Source: a virus
Virus record (IMG/VR): IMGVR_UViG_3300042934_000628
Span: 1-45,546 of that record
Length of the DNA: 45,546 bases
Strand: one strand, 5' to 3'
The position numbers were made by a program, and so were the translations under genes. Below the pieces are notes generated by a model, which made no database searches, was not told the DNA's origin, and was given only the letters and a program-made list of their open reading frames with translations. Shown here piece after piece: positions 22,820 to 31,627 of the stretch; the first letter of the stretch is position 1; each line of letters starts with the position of its first letter.

Positions 22820-23356
22820 ATGAGCGGTGAATACAGCTTCGGCTTCGACCCCGACGACACGTCGGACCTGGGCGAGACGAACGGACAGGCCGAGCAGGGG
22901 CCCAAGTGGTTCCGCGAGGGCCTGAACAAGCTCTCCAGCCAGGTGAACGAGCTAAAGGCGGAGAACGACCGCCTGAAGGCCGAGAAGAAGACGCAGGCCG
23001 TATCCGAAGCGCTCAAGGCGAAGGGCTACGCCCCGCAGGCCGCAGGCCTGTACACGGGTGAGCCCGACAAGCTGGACGAGTGGCTGACCGCCAACGGCGG
23101 CGCCCTGGCCAAGCTCCCCGAGGGAGCAGGGCAGAGCGAGCAGCAGGCCCAGCAGGGCCCGCCTGCCACCACCGTGCCGGCCGACGGTCAGGAGCAGATG
23201 CAGCGCATGCAGGAGCAGGGCACGCAGGGCGTGGCCCCTCCGCAGGGCACTGACAACGAGCTGGCCGCGGCCCTGAAGGCCGCACAGACCCCCGAGGACT
23301 TCGCCAAGCTCATGCAGTCCCAGGGCAACCAGTTCGACTGGGGCATTCCCTCCTGA
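22820..23356 (+). CDS. Scaffolding protein
   Basis: Transient internal scaffold that guides procapsid assembly and then leaves. 178 aa, acidic, with a coiled-coil heptad near residues 38-58 (SQVNELKAENDRLKAEKKTQ), a Gln/Pro-rich middle and a helical C-terminus that would contact the capsid protein. Identified by composition and position immediately before the capsid gene. Confidence 0.88.
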   Translation: MSGEYSFGFDPDDTSDLGETNGQAEQGPKWFREGLNKLSSQVNELKAENDRLKAEKKTQAVSEALKAKGYAPQAAGLYTGEPDKLDEWLTANGGALAKLPEGAGQSEQQAQQGPPATTVPADGQEQMQRMQEQGTQGVAPPQGTDNELAAALKAAQTPEDFAKLMQSQGNQFDWGIPS

Positions 23357-23376
23357 TCTCTCCCCGTCCCTTCGGC

Positions 23377-23391
23377 ACCCCTAAGGGGTGA
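23377..23391 (+). promoter_or_regulatory. Hairpin just before capsid ribosome binding site
   Basis: CACCCCT/AGGGGTG forms a 7-bp inverted repeat with a 1-nt centre, 10 nt before the capsid start and overlapping its GAGAGGTCACC ribosome binding region. It may tune or protect capsid mRNA. Confidence 0.5.
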
Positions 23392-23400
23392 GAGGTCACC

Positions 23401-24375
23401 ATGGCCAACGCCTACACCGACACATCGGCGATGAGCAACGCGGTACAGACCGCGTACGACAAGTCCTTCGAGTTCGCGCTGCGGTCGCAGCCCATGTTCC
23501 GCGCGGTCGCCGACAAGCGGCCCGTGAACACGACCGCCCCCGGCGGCTCGATCGTCCTGGAGAAGTTCAAGGATCTCGCCGTGGCCACCACGGCGCTGAC
23601 CGAGAACACCGACCCGGACTCCGTGGCGATGGGCAACCCCGACACGGTCACCATCACGCTCAACGAGTACGGCAACCCGGTGCTCCGCACCCGGAAGCTG
23701 TTCCTGTACTCGCTGACCGACGTGGACCCGGCGATCGCGAACATCGTCGCGTTCAACATGGCCGACTCGGTGGACACCGTCGTGCAGACCGAGCTGCGCT
23801 CGGGCACCAACGTGATCCAGCGCAAGGCCGGTACGGTCTCGTACGTCACCAACGGCTCCGTGTCCACCCCCGTGGGCACCACCATGACGGCCACGGACTC
23901 CTTCAACTCGGCCATCGCCCGCCTGGCCACGGCCAAGCTCCGGGCGAACAAGGCCGTGCCCCGCAAGGGCTCCATGTACTGGTGCGCGATCCACCCCGAG
24001 GTCTCCCACGACCTCCGGGCGGAGACCGGCGCCGCCGCCTGGCGCGACCCGCACAACTACTCGGCCGCCGGCAACATCTGGGCCGGTGAGATCGGCGCCT
24101 ACGAGGGCGCCTTCTACGTCGAGTCCCCGCGGTGCTACAACGCCGTGGACGCCGGTACCGGCGACAACTCGGTGCGCCGCTTCCGGACGTACTACGCGGG
24201 CCAGCAGGCCCTGGCGGAGGCCGTCGCCGACGAGTTCCACATCGTCGCAGGCCCGATCGTCGACAAGCTGGCGCGGTTCCGGCCGCTCGGCTGGTACGGC
24301 GTGGCTGGCTGGAAGCTGTACCGGCAGGAGGCGCTGATTCGCGCCGAGACGACCTCCACCATCAACGCGAACTGA
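23401..24375 (+). CDS. Major capsid protein, N4 gp56-like family
   Basis: Forms the icosahedral shell (HK97 fold). 324 aa, with recognisable segments: an N-terminal helix (YDKSFEFALRSQPMFRAVAD), TAPGGSIVLEKFKDLAVATT and a C-terminal YGVAGWKLYRQEALIRAET. I assign it to the N4 gp56-like capsid family from these segments and from the scaffold just upstream. Its stop shares one base with the next start. Confidence 0.95.
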   Translation: MANAYTDTSAMSNAVQTAYDKSFEFALRSQPMFRAVADKRPVNTTAPGGSIVLEKFKDLAVATTALTENTDPDSVAMGNPDTVTITLNEYGNPVLRTRKLFLYSLTDVDPAIANIVAFNMADSVDTVVQTELRSGTNVIQRKAGTVSYVTNGSVSTPVGTTMTATDSFNSAIARLATAKLRANKAVPRKGSMYWCAIHPEVSHDLRAETGAAAWRDPHNYSAAGNIWAGEIGAYEGAFYVESPRCYNAVDAGTGDNSVRRFRTYYAGQQALAEAVADEFHIVAGPIVDKLARFRPLGWYGVAGWKLYRQEALIRAETTSTINAN

Positions 24376-24701
24376 TGGCCACCTGGACGTTCCGGACCCC
24401 CGTCCAAGACGAGGGTCCGGCGTCCTGGGAGGACCCGCTGTTTCTGCGCGTCAAGCTGGCTCGGGGGATCTCGATCCTGGAAGGGCCGCCCGGCGTGTAC
24501 CGGACGGCCCGTTTCCCTACTCAGGACGAGATCGCGGCCAGTCAGCCGTCCTTCTATCAGGGCGGCCATGAGTACGAGGTCGACGACGCCACCAAGGCCG
24601 CGCTGATCGCGGCCGGTGTGGGCGTGGACGAGAGCAACTTCGATGCCGCCCCCGGCACCTATGGGGCCGGTGGCTACGGCGAGGGGCCGTACGGAGGATA
24701 G
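24375..24701 (+). CDS. Hypothetical head protein (108 aa)
   Basis: Starts MATWTFRTPVQDEGPASWED, ending in a Gly/Tyr-rich tail (GTYGAGGYGEGPYGG). Directly coupled to the capsid gene (TGATG). Candidate head-completion, decoration or adaptor protein; this is by position only. Confidence 0.85.
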   Translation: MATWTFRTPVQDEGPASWEDPLFLRVKLARGISILEGPPGVYRTARFPTQDEIAASQPSFYQGGHEYEVDDATKAALIAAGVGVDESNFDAAPGTYGAGGYGEGPYGG

Positions 24702-25103
24702 ATGGTCACGAAGCCAGAGATCGGCAGCTCCGGCTGGGGCACCGTCCTCAATGCGGCCCTGGACTACCTGGACAACCTGATCAGCACCAAGTTCCCCGCC
24801 TCGGGCGGCACGATCACGGGCAACGGCACGGACGATCCGCTCACCGTGACCGGCTCCGCGAGCCGGGTCCTGGTCCGGGCCGATGGATCGCTGTACAGCA
24901 ACGCGCCGAACAGCACTCTTTACAACCTGGGCATCGGGCCGACCAGCGCCCCCTTCGGGGGCGGCGTGTATGTACTCGGCCTGCGCAACGCTCAGACCGT
25001 CCCCACGGGCACGCCAGGCACTGGCGGCGTCCTCTATGTCGAAGCCGGCGCCCTGAAGTACAGGGGCGGCAACGGCACTGTGACGACCATCGCCCCCGCA
25101 TAG
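24702..25103 (+). CDS. Small fibre- or decoration-like protein (133 aa)
   Basis: Starts [20 protein letters not shown]; the [14 protein letters not shown] opening is typical of short tail-fibre and collar proteins. The rest is Gly/Thr-rich beta sequence without catalytic motifs. It begins directly after the previous TAG. Confidence 0.8.
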   Translation: MVTKPEIGSSGWGTVLNAALDYLDNLISTKFPASGGTITGNGTDDPLTVTGSASRVLVRADGSLYSNAPNSTLYNLGIGPTSAPFGGGVYVLGLRNAQTVPTGTPGTGGVLYVEAGALKYRGGNGTVTTIAPA

Positions 25104-25120
25104 GGGGCTGGAGGCAAGCA

Positions 25121-25261
25121 ATGCATGACGAAGACTGCTGCCCGAAGGGCGACGGCGGCAACAGCACCCTGACCAATCAGGACGAGGCCGTGATCCTCGT
25201 CGCCACCACGCAGGGCTGCGAAGTCCGCGTGGAGGGCATGCAGGAGCCGGGGAGGCACTGA
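25121..25261 (+). CDS. Small protein (46 aa) with Cys-Cys pair
   Basis: Short frame with a clear ribosome binding site (GGCTGGAGGCAAGCA) and ATG; stop overlaps the next ATG (TGATG). Residues MHDEDCCPKGDGGNSTLTNQ, then VILVATTQGCEVRVEGM. Coupling on both sides supports reality. Function unknown. Confidence 0.75.
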   Translation: MHDEDCCPKGDGGNSTLTNQDEAVILVATTQGCEVRVEGMQEPGRH

Positions 25262-25554
25262 TGTGCCGGACCGGCTGCCCGACGCAGGACCACGCCAGCT
25301 GGGGCGAGTGCGCCCGAGCGGCGAACCTGCGCGTGGCGTACTGCGGCATCGGCGGCGGAGACGCCACCGAACAGAAGAAGTGGGATCAGGAACTGTCCCT
25401 GTACCGCGCTGCGCGCGCCCAGGGCGTCCAGCCGGACGGAACCAAGGCGAGCCAGGTGGAAGCCGCCCTGCGGGCCTCTGAGGCCGCCGGAGCGGCCTAC
25501 GGCAAGGACTTCTCGGCGGCAGCCGCGATGCCTGCCGGGATGGAGGCAGCGTAA
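25261..25554 (+). CDS. Conserved actinophage protein (97 aa)
   Basis: Starts MCRTGCPTQDHASWGECARA; this Cys-containing N-terminus is familiar from many actinophage head-tail gene clusters, sometimes annotated as a minor protein. Three Cys and one His in the first 28 residues could bind zinc. A helical, Ala-rich C-terminus follows. Coupled to neighbours by shared-base overlaps. Confidence 0.85.
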   Translation: MCRTGCPTQDHASWGECARAANLRVAYCGIGGGDATEQKKWDQELSLYRAARAQGVQPDGTKASQVEAALRASEAAGAAYGKDFSAAAAMPAGMEAA

Positions 25555-25931
25555 TGCCCGAGATGAAAGTCTTCAGCGGCCCCCTGGCCAATGCGTCGAT
25601 GGGGTCGGCCAAGGCCGTCATGGCCCCCGCGGCCGGGGCCGCACTGGTCACGTCCCTGCCGCCCAGCGGCCGGGGCCTGTACCGCATCCAGGTCGTGGCC
25701 TATCTGTCGGCCGGGACTCCGGCCGCGGCGGACGCAGGCAACCTGGAGTTCCGCTTCGGCGGCACCGCGCTGAGTTCGATCCCGCTCATTCCGGCGCTGA
25801 ACGTCCCCACGACATGGGAGACGTTCTTCACCAGCGACGGGGCGACGAACTTCAGCATCAACGCCACGGGCGCCGGCACGACCGGCGTGGCCTACAACGT
25901 CTTCTTCACCGCCACCAAGGTGGGCGACTGA
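25554..25931 (+). CDS. Virion protein, beta-sandwich-like (125 aa)
   Basis: MPEMKVFSGPLANASMGSAK onward; regular strand pattern with GLYRIQVVAYLSAGT and VAYNVFFTATKVGD at the end, resembling small tail or fibre-tip proteins. No catalytic motif. Context places it between capsid and connector genes. Confidence 0.75.
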   Translation: MPEMKVFSGPLANASMGSAKAVMAPAAGAALVTSLPPSGRGLYRIQVVAYLSAGTPAAADAGNLEFRFGGTALSSIPLIPALNVPTTWETFFTSDGATNFSINATGAGTTGVAYNVFFTATKVGD

Positions 25932-25933
25932 CC

Positions 25934-26839
25934 ATGACCACGCTGGATCAGCTCGTTCATCAGGTGCGCCAGCAGCTCCTGGGCTACTCCATGAACCAGG
26001 AGTCCGTCTCGGAACTGGCCCAGGCCATGACGGCCTCGGACACGAGCTTCACGTGCGACTCCGGAACGGTGCTCAACCTGAGCCGCGGTCTCGTCGAGAT
26101 CGATGACGAACTGATCCTGGTCAAGACGTTCGACGCCCAGTCGGGCCTGGTCACGGTCATGGGCCTGGAGAACGGCCGCGGCTACGAAGGCACCACGGCC
26201 GCTACGCACGACGCCCACGCCCTGGTGACGTCCGCACCGGCCTTTCCGAAGGCCCGGATCAAGGCGGCCATCAACGAGACGATCCGGAGCCTGTATCCGG
26301 TCCTGGTCGTCTTCGGCTCGACCGAGATCACCAAGTTGGCTCCGGTCGTCGAGTACGAACTGCCCTCCGAGGTGGAGGGCGTCTGGTACGTGACGGGCCA
26401 GCTCATCGGCCCGTCCAAGGTGGCGCAGCCACTGCCCAACTGGCGCTACAACCCGAAGGCCAGGACCGAGAACTTCCCCTCGGGGAAGTCCATCCAGCTC
26501 TTCGACTACGTCACCGCCGGACAGGCGATGAAGGTCGTCTACTCCAAGGGGCCCGCGGCTCTGACGTCCGGGTCGGACGACTTCACCCTGACCGGGTATC
26601 CGGAGCGGTACACGGACCTCGTGGTGTACGGCGCCTGCAAGCGCCTCGTGCCGGCCCTGGAGTCCGCCAGGCTCCAGCTCCAGTCCGTGGAGACCACGGA
26701 GCGGGCACCGCTGGTGCCGCCCGCCTCGGCGACGAAGGTCGCCCAGCTCTACGCCTCGCTGTTCGCAGAGCGGCTGGAGGAGGAGCGGGCCCGTCAGTTC
26801 GACGAAGTGCCCAACTACGCCACGTTCCAGGGGTCCTGA
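25934..26839 (+). CDS. Head-tail adaptor/connector protein (301 aa)
   Basis: Begins MTTLDQLVHQVRQQLLGYSM. ATG at 25934 chosen because it follows the previous stop; the longer upstream frame is a shadow. It has a beta-rich N-terminal part (LNLSRGLVEIDDELILVKTF) and a helical C-terminal half. Its length and position between capsid and fibre genes fit a podovirus connector or tail-tube ring protein. The assignment is by context. Confidence 0.8.
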   Translation: MTTLDQLVHQVRQQLLGYSMNQESVSELAQAMTASDTSFTCDSGTVLNLSRGLVEIDDELILVKTFDAQSGLVTVMGLENGRGYEGTTAATHDAHALVTSAPAFPKARIKAAINETIRSLYPVLVVFGSTEITKLAPVVEYELPSEVEGVWYVTGQLIGPSKVAQPLPNWRYNPKARTENFPSGKSIQLFDYVTAGQAMKVVYSKGPAALTSGSDDFTLTGYPERYTDLVVYGACKRLVPALESARLQLQSVETTERAPLVPPASATKVAQLYASLFAERLEEERARQFDEVPNYATFQGS

Positions 26840-28005
26840 TGCCGAACGCCTACAACTACTCGAACACCGCCATCCAGACGGCGCTGGCCGGCAACATCTC
26901 TGCGGGCGCCGCCACGATGACCGTGGACGCCACGACGGGCTTCCCGCCCGTCACTCCGTACGTGCTGGCCGTCGACTACGGCGCGGCCACGGAGGAACTG
27001 GTCGTGGTCACCTCTGTGGGCGGCACGTCCCTGACGGTCACGCGGGGTTTCGGCGGCACGTCCGCCCAGTCGCACTCCATCGGCGCCGTGGTGCGCCACG
27101 TGGTCAACGCCCAGGATCTGACGGACTTCCGTACGCACGAGGCCGCCACCGCGGCCGTACACGGCATCACGGGGTCGGTCGTCGGCACGACCGACACACA
27201 GACCCTGACCAACAAGACCCTGACGTCGCCGACGCTGAACAGTGGTGCCCTCTCGGGCACCTTCACGGGGAGTCCCACGTTCTCCGGGGCCGTGGCCCTG
27301 TCGGCCGGTGGCGCCCTGTCGGGCACGTTCACGGGCAACCCGAACCTGTCGGGCACGGTTACGGTCGGACTGCTTCAGAAGACCGGCGCGACGGCAACGA
27401 CCGACGCGTACACCACGATGGTTGCGAGCGACACCGTCAACCGCTTCGCCGTCCGCTCGGACGGGCAGCTCACCTGGGGCTCTGGCTCCGCCTCCCGGGA
27501 CGTGAACCTGTACCGCTCGGCCGCGGACACACTGAAGACGGACGACGCTCTGGTCGTGGGCGCAGGGCTCACGGCCAACGACCTGACTGTGACCAACGTC
27601 GCCACCGTCAACACGCTGCTGGCCACGACCATCACGCCCGGGTCGACGACGATCCCCTCCGCCAGTCTCCTGTCCGCATCCTCGGGCTGGACGGTCTCCA
27701 GCCTGTCGGCCGGTGTCCTGAAGGCCGGCGAGGTGACGGCCAACATCAACTTCACCCGCTCGGGCGGGAACATCACGGTCAACTCCGCCGGGGCCCTGTC
27801 CACCGGAGTCGTGCAGATGGGCACCATCAACGCGACGTACGCGCCGCAGGCCGCCCTGGGGACGCTGTACATGCACGCAGGCAACAGCATCGCCACCGGC
27901 ACCGCCCGGATCGACGCCGCGGGCGTCTACCTCGTCAGGTGGCAGGCGAGCCAGACGATCAGCACCGGGGACATCATCTCCGCGACCATCACGTACCCGG
28001 TGTAA
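26839..28005 (+). CDS. Tail fibre/receptor-binding protein (388 aa)
   Basis: Starts MPNAYNYSNTAIQTALAGNI; the N-terminal half anchors (AATEELVVVTSVGGTSLTVT). From residue about 115 there are fibre-like repeats (DTQTLTNKTLTSPTL, SGALSGTFTG twice). The C-terminus (residues 320-388) is a likely beta-sandwich head. A Thr/Gly/Ser-rich trimeric fibre that contacts the host surface is the likely role. It is a site of expected host-range variation. Confidence 0.88.
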   Translation: MPNAYNYSNTAIQTALAGNISAGAATMTVDATTGFPPVTPYVLAVDYGAATEELVVVTSVGGTSLTVTRGFGGTSAQSHSIGAVVRHVVNAQDLTDFRTHEAATAAVHGITGSVVGTTDTQTLTNKTLTSPTLNSGALSGTFTGSPTFSGAVALSAGGALSGTFTGNPNLSGTVTVGLLQKTGATATTDAYTTMVASDTVNRFAVRSDGQLTWGSGSASRDVNLYRSAADTLKTDDALVVGAGLTANDLTVTNVATVNTLLATTITPGSTTIPSASLLSASSGWTVSSLSAGVLKAGEVTANINFTRSGGNITVNSAGALSTGVVQMGTINATYAPQAALGTLYMHAGNSIATGTARIDAAGVYLVRWQASQTISTGDIISATITYPV

Positions 28006-28015
28006 GGGACCTGCC

Positions 28016-29935
28016 ATGGCCGATGTCGTCAGCCGGATACCGTTCCCGACCTCGGGGCGTACGGACGCCGCCGCGGCCACGTTCGGGCTGGACGGGGTCC
28101 AGTATCACTGGGCCCTTGGCGGCATGCCCTGGCTCAGCGCCATCAGCGACGAGCGCAAGATGATGCGGGCCGGAGCCCCCATCAAGAAGGAGCAGTTCGA
28201 CAACCAGAACATTCCTGGCGAGCAGTCGCTCGCCAGCTGGTGGCTGCGCTCCCAGATGACCTTCATCGGCGGAGCCGGACTGCTCTACCAGGACCCTTCC
28301 GCGGACAACCAGTACGCCATCCGGTACTCGGAGTCCGTCGGACTCAACCCGTGGACGAACGGCAAGCTGACGCTGCTGCGCCAGACGACGCAGCGCATCG
28401 CCGACGTCTCGGCGAACAAGCACCTGCTGGTGGGCTGGAACGACGGCACGGACCGCTACTGGTCCGCTGTCGGCAACGTCCTCAAGTCCGACACCGGCTC
28501 CGCCGTCAGTACCATCACGTGGGGTGGTGCGGGCACCATCGTCGCCCTGGCGAGCGACGGCACGAACTACTACGCCGCGGACAGCGTCGGCGTCTACAAG
28601 GGCGCCGGCAACGGCGTGGGGGCCAAGGTCTGGGACACCGGTTCCTCCGGTGTCGTCCTGGGCTGGGCCAAGGGCCGTCTGATGGCGGCCGTCGACAACA
28701 AGGTGTACGAGCTGACGGGCGCAGGCCCTGCGCTGCCCACGGAGAAGTTCGCCCACCTCAATGCGTCGTTCCGGTTCACCTGCTTCGCGGAGGGCACCAA
28801 CGCCATCTACGCGGCCGGCAACGCCGGAGCCCAGGGCGAGATCCTCAAGTTCGGGCTCGACACGAGTGGAGCCGTACCCACGCTCTCCAGCGGCGGCGTG
28901 CTCGCCGCACAGCTGCCCCGCGGTGAGGTCGTCCAGGCGATGACGACCTACCTGGGCTCCTTCGTCGGCATCGGCACCAACCGCGGCTTCCGCGTCGGTC
29001 AGGTCGACGACCAGGGAGACATCCAGTACGGGCCTCTGCTCTTCACCAACGCCTCGGGCGTGAAGGCCGTGGCGGCCTACGACCGCTTCTTCTTCGCCGC
29101 GGCGACGAATGCCATCGACGGCCAGAGCGGCCTGTACCGGGTGGACCTGGGCCAGCCGCTCGAAGGCGGCGACATCTCCCCGTCCGTGCGCTTCGCGTAC
29201 GCCACGGACCTTCAGGCCCACGTCACGGGCGAGGTCTCCGCCGTGACGAACTTCGGCACCAGCGACCGCATGGCCCTGGCCGTGGTCGGCCGGGGGGCGT
29301 ACCTGGAGTCCGCCGCCACGCTGGAGGCGACGGGCTACCTGAAGACCGGACGGGTCCGGTACAACACCATCGAGCCGAAGATCTTCAAGTTCGTGACGGT
29401 CAGGACGCCCCTGACCCGCATGGGCTCCGTGGCCGTCTCCGTCATCGACCCCGGCGGGGCGGACACGTCCATCCTGTCCGTGTCCCAGGGCGGCGCCCAG
29501 GGCATCGAAGACGTGGTTCTCCCGGCCCCGGGCCGGGCTGTCGAGTGGGTGCAGCTCAAGCTGACGCTGGGCCGCTCGGCGACCGACACGTCCCAGGGCG
29601 GAGAGGTCAACGCCTGGCAGCTCAAGGCCATGCCGGGCGCGGTGCGCCAGCGCATCATCACGGTGCCGCTGGCCTGCTGGGACAAGGAGAAGGCCCAGTC
29701 GGGCCAGATGGTCGGCTACGAGGGCTACGCCCTCAAGCGCCTTCAGGCCTTCGAGCAGATCTTCGCCCGCGGCGACGCCGTCGCCTTCCAGGATCTGCGC
29801 AACGAGACGAGCGATCTCGTCGTCATCGACGACTACCGCTTCGAGCAGGGTGCCCAGCCGGGCACGAACAAGTCCGTCTACGGCGGAGTGCTGTGGGTGG
29901 AACTGCGCACCATCGCGGATGTGATCACGGGATGA
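28016..29935 (+). CDS. Tail nozzle/hub-like protein (639 aa)
   Basis: Starts MADVVSRIPFPTSGRTDAAA. The middle has repeated strand-turn units with YxxD/DGTNYY and WDTGSSG motifs suggestive of a beta-propeller, as in podovirus nozzle or tail-hub proteins; this is inference. The C-terminus (about 480-639) has carbohydrate-binding-like strands. Located after the fibre and before the lysis genes; stop overlaps the next start as ATGA. Confidence 0.85.
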   Translation: MADVVSRIPFPTSGRTDAAAATFGLDGVQYHWALGGMPWLSAISDERKMMRAGAPIKKEQFDNQNIPGEQSLASWWLRSQMTFIGGAGLLYQDPSADNQYAIRYSESVGLNPWTNGKLTLLRQTTQRIADVSANKHLLVGWNDGTDRYWSAVGNVLKSDTGSAVSTITWGGAGTIVALASDGTNYYAADSVGVYKGAGNGVGAKVWDTGSSGVVLGWAKGRLMAAVDNKVYELTGAGPALPTEKFAHLNASFRFTCFAEGTNAIYAAGNAGAQGEILKFGLDTSGAVPTLSSGGVLAAQLPRGEVVQAMTTYLGSFVGIGTNRGFRVGQVDDQGDIQYGPLLFTNASGVKAVAAYDRFFFAAATNAIDGQSGLYRVDLGQPLEGGDISPSVRFAYATDLQAHVTGEVSAVTNFGTSDRMALAVVGRGAYLESAATLEATGYLKTGRVRYNTIEPKIFKFVTVRTPLTRMGSVAVSVIDPGGADTSILSVSQGGAQGIEDVVLPAPGRAVEWVQLKLTLGRSATDTSQGGEVNAWQLKAMPGAVRQRIITVPLACWDKEKAQSGQMVGYEGYALKRLQAFEQIFARGDAVAFQDLRNETSDLVVIDDYRFEQGAQPGTNKSVYGGVLWVELRTIADVITG

Positions 29936-30171
29936 GCTGGCCTCCTGAGCGCGTCATCATCGCGCCCGCCAACGAGGCCGAGAGAGACGCTGTGCGCACC
30001 GCACAGCGGGCCCTGACCCTCGATGTGACCGGAGAGATGGACGACGCCACGAAAGCCGCCCTGAGGGGCGTACAGAGACTCTTCCGTCTTCCCGTGACGG
30101 GAGTGCTGGACAGGGCCACGGCAGGCGCCTTGGACCAGCTCAAGCACCCATCTCTGAGGGGAGACGAATGA
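29932..30171 (+). CDS. Peptidoglycan-binding domain mini-protein (79 aa)
   Basis: Free-standing PG_binding_1-like domain: VRTAQRALTLDVTGEMDDAT, then a second GVQRLFRLPVTGVLDRATAG half, the classic repeat with conserved Gly. It lacks a catalytic domain. ATGA overlap with the upstream and downstream genes. It may anchor the tail to the cell wall or target the amidase/holin step; the amidase 9339-10058 could be a partner. Confidence 0.85.
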   Translation: MSWPPERVIIAPANEAERDAVRTAQRALTLDVTGEMDDATKAALRGVQRLFRLPVTGVLDRATAGALDQLKHPSLRGDE

Positions 30172-30431
30172 ACGACAAGCTGATGCAGGTGCTCGTGTTC
30201 GCCATCTGCGTGGCCGGTTACGTGCCGCTGGCCATGATGGGCAAGGCCACCGCCGAGTACGTGACCCTGATCGGTCCCGTGCTCGCCGCGGTCATCCTGA
30301 AGTCGCACCTGGGCCAGCAGGACGAGACCCTGACGAAGATCCAGGAGCAGACCAACGGCGTCCTGGACGCCAGGATCAAGAACGGCGTCAAGGCGGCCCT
30401 GGCCGAACGTGAAGGAAATGTGACCGACTGA
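30168..30431 (+). CDS. Holin (87 aa, two membrane segments)
   Basis: Makes the membrane lesion that lets the endolysin reach murein. Two hydrophobic segments (residues about 5-24 and 30-45) joined by a short turn, then a charged C-terminal tail. ATGA overlap with the peptidoglycan-binding gene. Last gene of the rightward late operon; a terminator follows. Holin is inferred from size, topology and position. Confidence 0.85.
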   Translation: MNDKLMQVLVFAICVAGYVPLAMMGKATAEYVTLIGPVLAAVILKSHLGQQDETLTKIQEQTNGVLDARIKNGVKAALAEREGNVTD

Positions 30432-30481
30432 CCGATTGTCAGTGCCGTTGTGTACCGTCGGTGACGGCTTGGCAGCCGCTT

Positions 30482-30543
30482 GTGCCCAAGGTCCCCAAGG
30501 GCACAAAAAAAGAGCCCCCCAGCCGTGAGGCCAGGGGGCTCTT
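30482..30543. terminator. Convergent bidirectional terminator
   Basis: AAGAGCCCCC (30510-30519) pairs with GGGGGCTCTT (30534-30543). The A run at 30505-30511 gives a U run for minus-strand transcripts, and GTGCCC/GGGCAC (30482-30504) is a second stem. It separates the rightward late operon from the leftward genes ending at 30545. Confidence 0.9.
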
Positions 30544-30544
30544 G

Positions 30545-30751
30545 TCATGCCAGGGGGTTGATCTCCTCGGAGACGACCTTCGTCTCCCGCCAGTAGCGGC
30601 GCACGGGGGTGGACGTGCACCGCACGATGGTCACGCCGTCCACGGCGCCTCCGGCGGCGAGTCGCTTCGCCGCGTCGTCGGCGCTCTCCAGGTTCGGGTA
30701 CTCCGTACCCGTGTTGTCGGGCTCCAGGACGTACCACTCACGGTCAGCCAT
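30545..30751 (-). CDS. Hypothetical protein (68 aa)
   Basis: MADREWYVLEPDNTGTEYPN onward; a small alpha/beta protein of the kind with WYVLEPDN start and repeated ESADDAAKRLAAGGAVDGVT. Overlaps the upstream gene by 8 nt. Last gene of the leftward operon, adjacent to the convergent terminator. No function recognised. Confidence 0.75.
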   Translation of the reverse strand: MADREWYVLEPDNTGTEYPNLESADDAAKRLAAGGAVDGVTIVRCTSTPVRRYWRETKVVSEEINPLA

Positions 30752-31013
30752 CGGTCGACACCTCCGGGTCGATCAGGTCGGTGAGGTGCCGAGCGATGCG
30801 ACGTCGAAGGATCATGCGCGCGTCACCGCCGCTCCACTCCTCCTCGGCGTAGCCCCGCTGCTTCTCCGCCAGCTCGTGGGCGTAGGTCTTCAGCGTCCGC
30901 TCGACCTCGGCGAAGCTCGGGCAGTCCGCCAGGGCGGCGAAAGCCTTGTCGTAGGCCGGGTCCCCGGTCATGTGCTCCCGGTACAGGTCGGAGTGCATCT
31001 CGGGCGCCCCCAT
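30744..31013 (-). CDS. Hypothetical protein (89 aa)
   Basis: 89 aa, mostly helical, with Arg-rich C-terminal helix (ARMILRRRIARHLTDLI). Follows the 31014 stop directly (TAGATG). Alternative start at Met6 (30998). Function unknown. Confidence 0.75.
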   Translation of the reverse strand: MGAPEMHSDLYREHMTGDPAYDKAFAALADCPSFAEVERTLKTYAHELAEKQRGYAEEEWSGGDARMILRRRIARHLTDLIDPEVSTDG

Positions 31014-31364
31014 CTACTCGCCCTCCTTGGGCATGAACTCCCAGTCCGCCTGACGGTCGGCGGGGATCTCAGGCTGGGCCTGGGCGGCCCAGCCGTTGTG
31101 GGGCGGCAGCACCGCCCGGATACCGGGGTCGATGTCCCCGGCGGGCGCCGGGAAGACCTCCCGGACAGCCTGGAGGGCGGCGCCTGGCGTGCGCCCCGGA
31201 AGGGCCTCACGGCCCGCCTGGGCATCCATGAAGGCGACGATGCGCCGCAGCTTCTCCAGCAGCTCGTCTCCCTCCAGGGAGGCGTCCAGGTCCCATGCCA
31301 CGGTCATGGCGTCGTCCTGGTGGCTCAGCTTCACGGCGCTGCGGCCGACGGTCATCTTCAGCAT
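31014..31364 (-). CDS. Hypothetical protein (116 aa)
   Basis: MLKMTVGRSAVKLSHQDDAM onward; N-terminal strands, a central helix (DELLEKLRRIVAFMDAQAGR) and a Pro-rich C-terminus. ATG at 31364 shares one base with the upstream stop (TGATG). The longer upstream frame is out of phase with the real neighbour and was rejected. No family recognised. Confidence 0.75.
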   Translation of the reverse strand: MLKMTVGRSAVKLSHQDDAMTVAWDLDASLEGDELLEKLRRIVAFMDAQAGREALPGRTPGAALQAVREVFPAPAGDIDPGIRAVLPPHNGWAAQAQPEIPADRQADWEFMPKEGE

Positions 31365-31627
31365 CAGTCCTCGCCTCCCGAGGCCTTCACCGGGTCGCCA
31401 GCCTCGTCGTAGACGACAACCGCGCCGGTCTCCTTGTCCGCCTCCGGCTCCCACTCGTCGCCGATCTCCAGGGAGTGGGAGGCGCCCCAGCCGGAGCACT
31501 GGGCGCAGATACCGGGGATGCCGCCGGCCATGGCCTCCTCGTAGATCCGCTCGGGGTCGGTCTCGTCAGTCTCGATGCTGATCGTCACGGACGCGTAGCC
31601 GTTCAGCGGGATCTTGTACTTGGGCAC
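31364..31627 (-). CDS. Hypothetical protein with CxxC (87 aa)
   Basis: GTG start at 31627 with GGAGGGGCGGTA upstream, overlapping the previous stop (TAGTG). Strand-rich N-terminus PKYKIPLNGYASVTISIETD and a CAQC motif with nearby His (CSGWGASHS), which may bind a metal. Acidic C-terminus. Function unknown. Confidence 0.75.
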   Translation of the reverse strand: MPKYKIPLNGYASVTISIETDETDPERIYEEAMAGGIPGICAQCSGWGASHSLEIGDEWEPEADKETGAVVVYDEAGDPVKASGGED

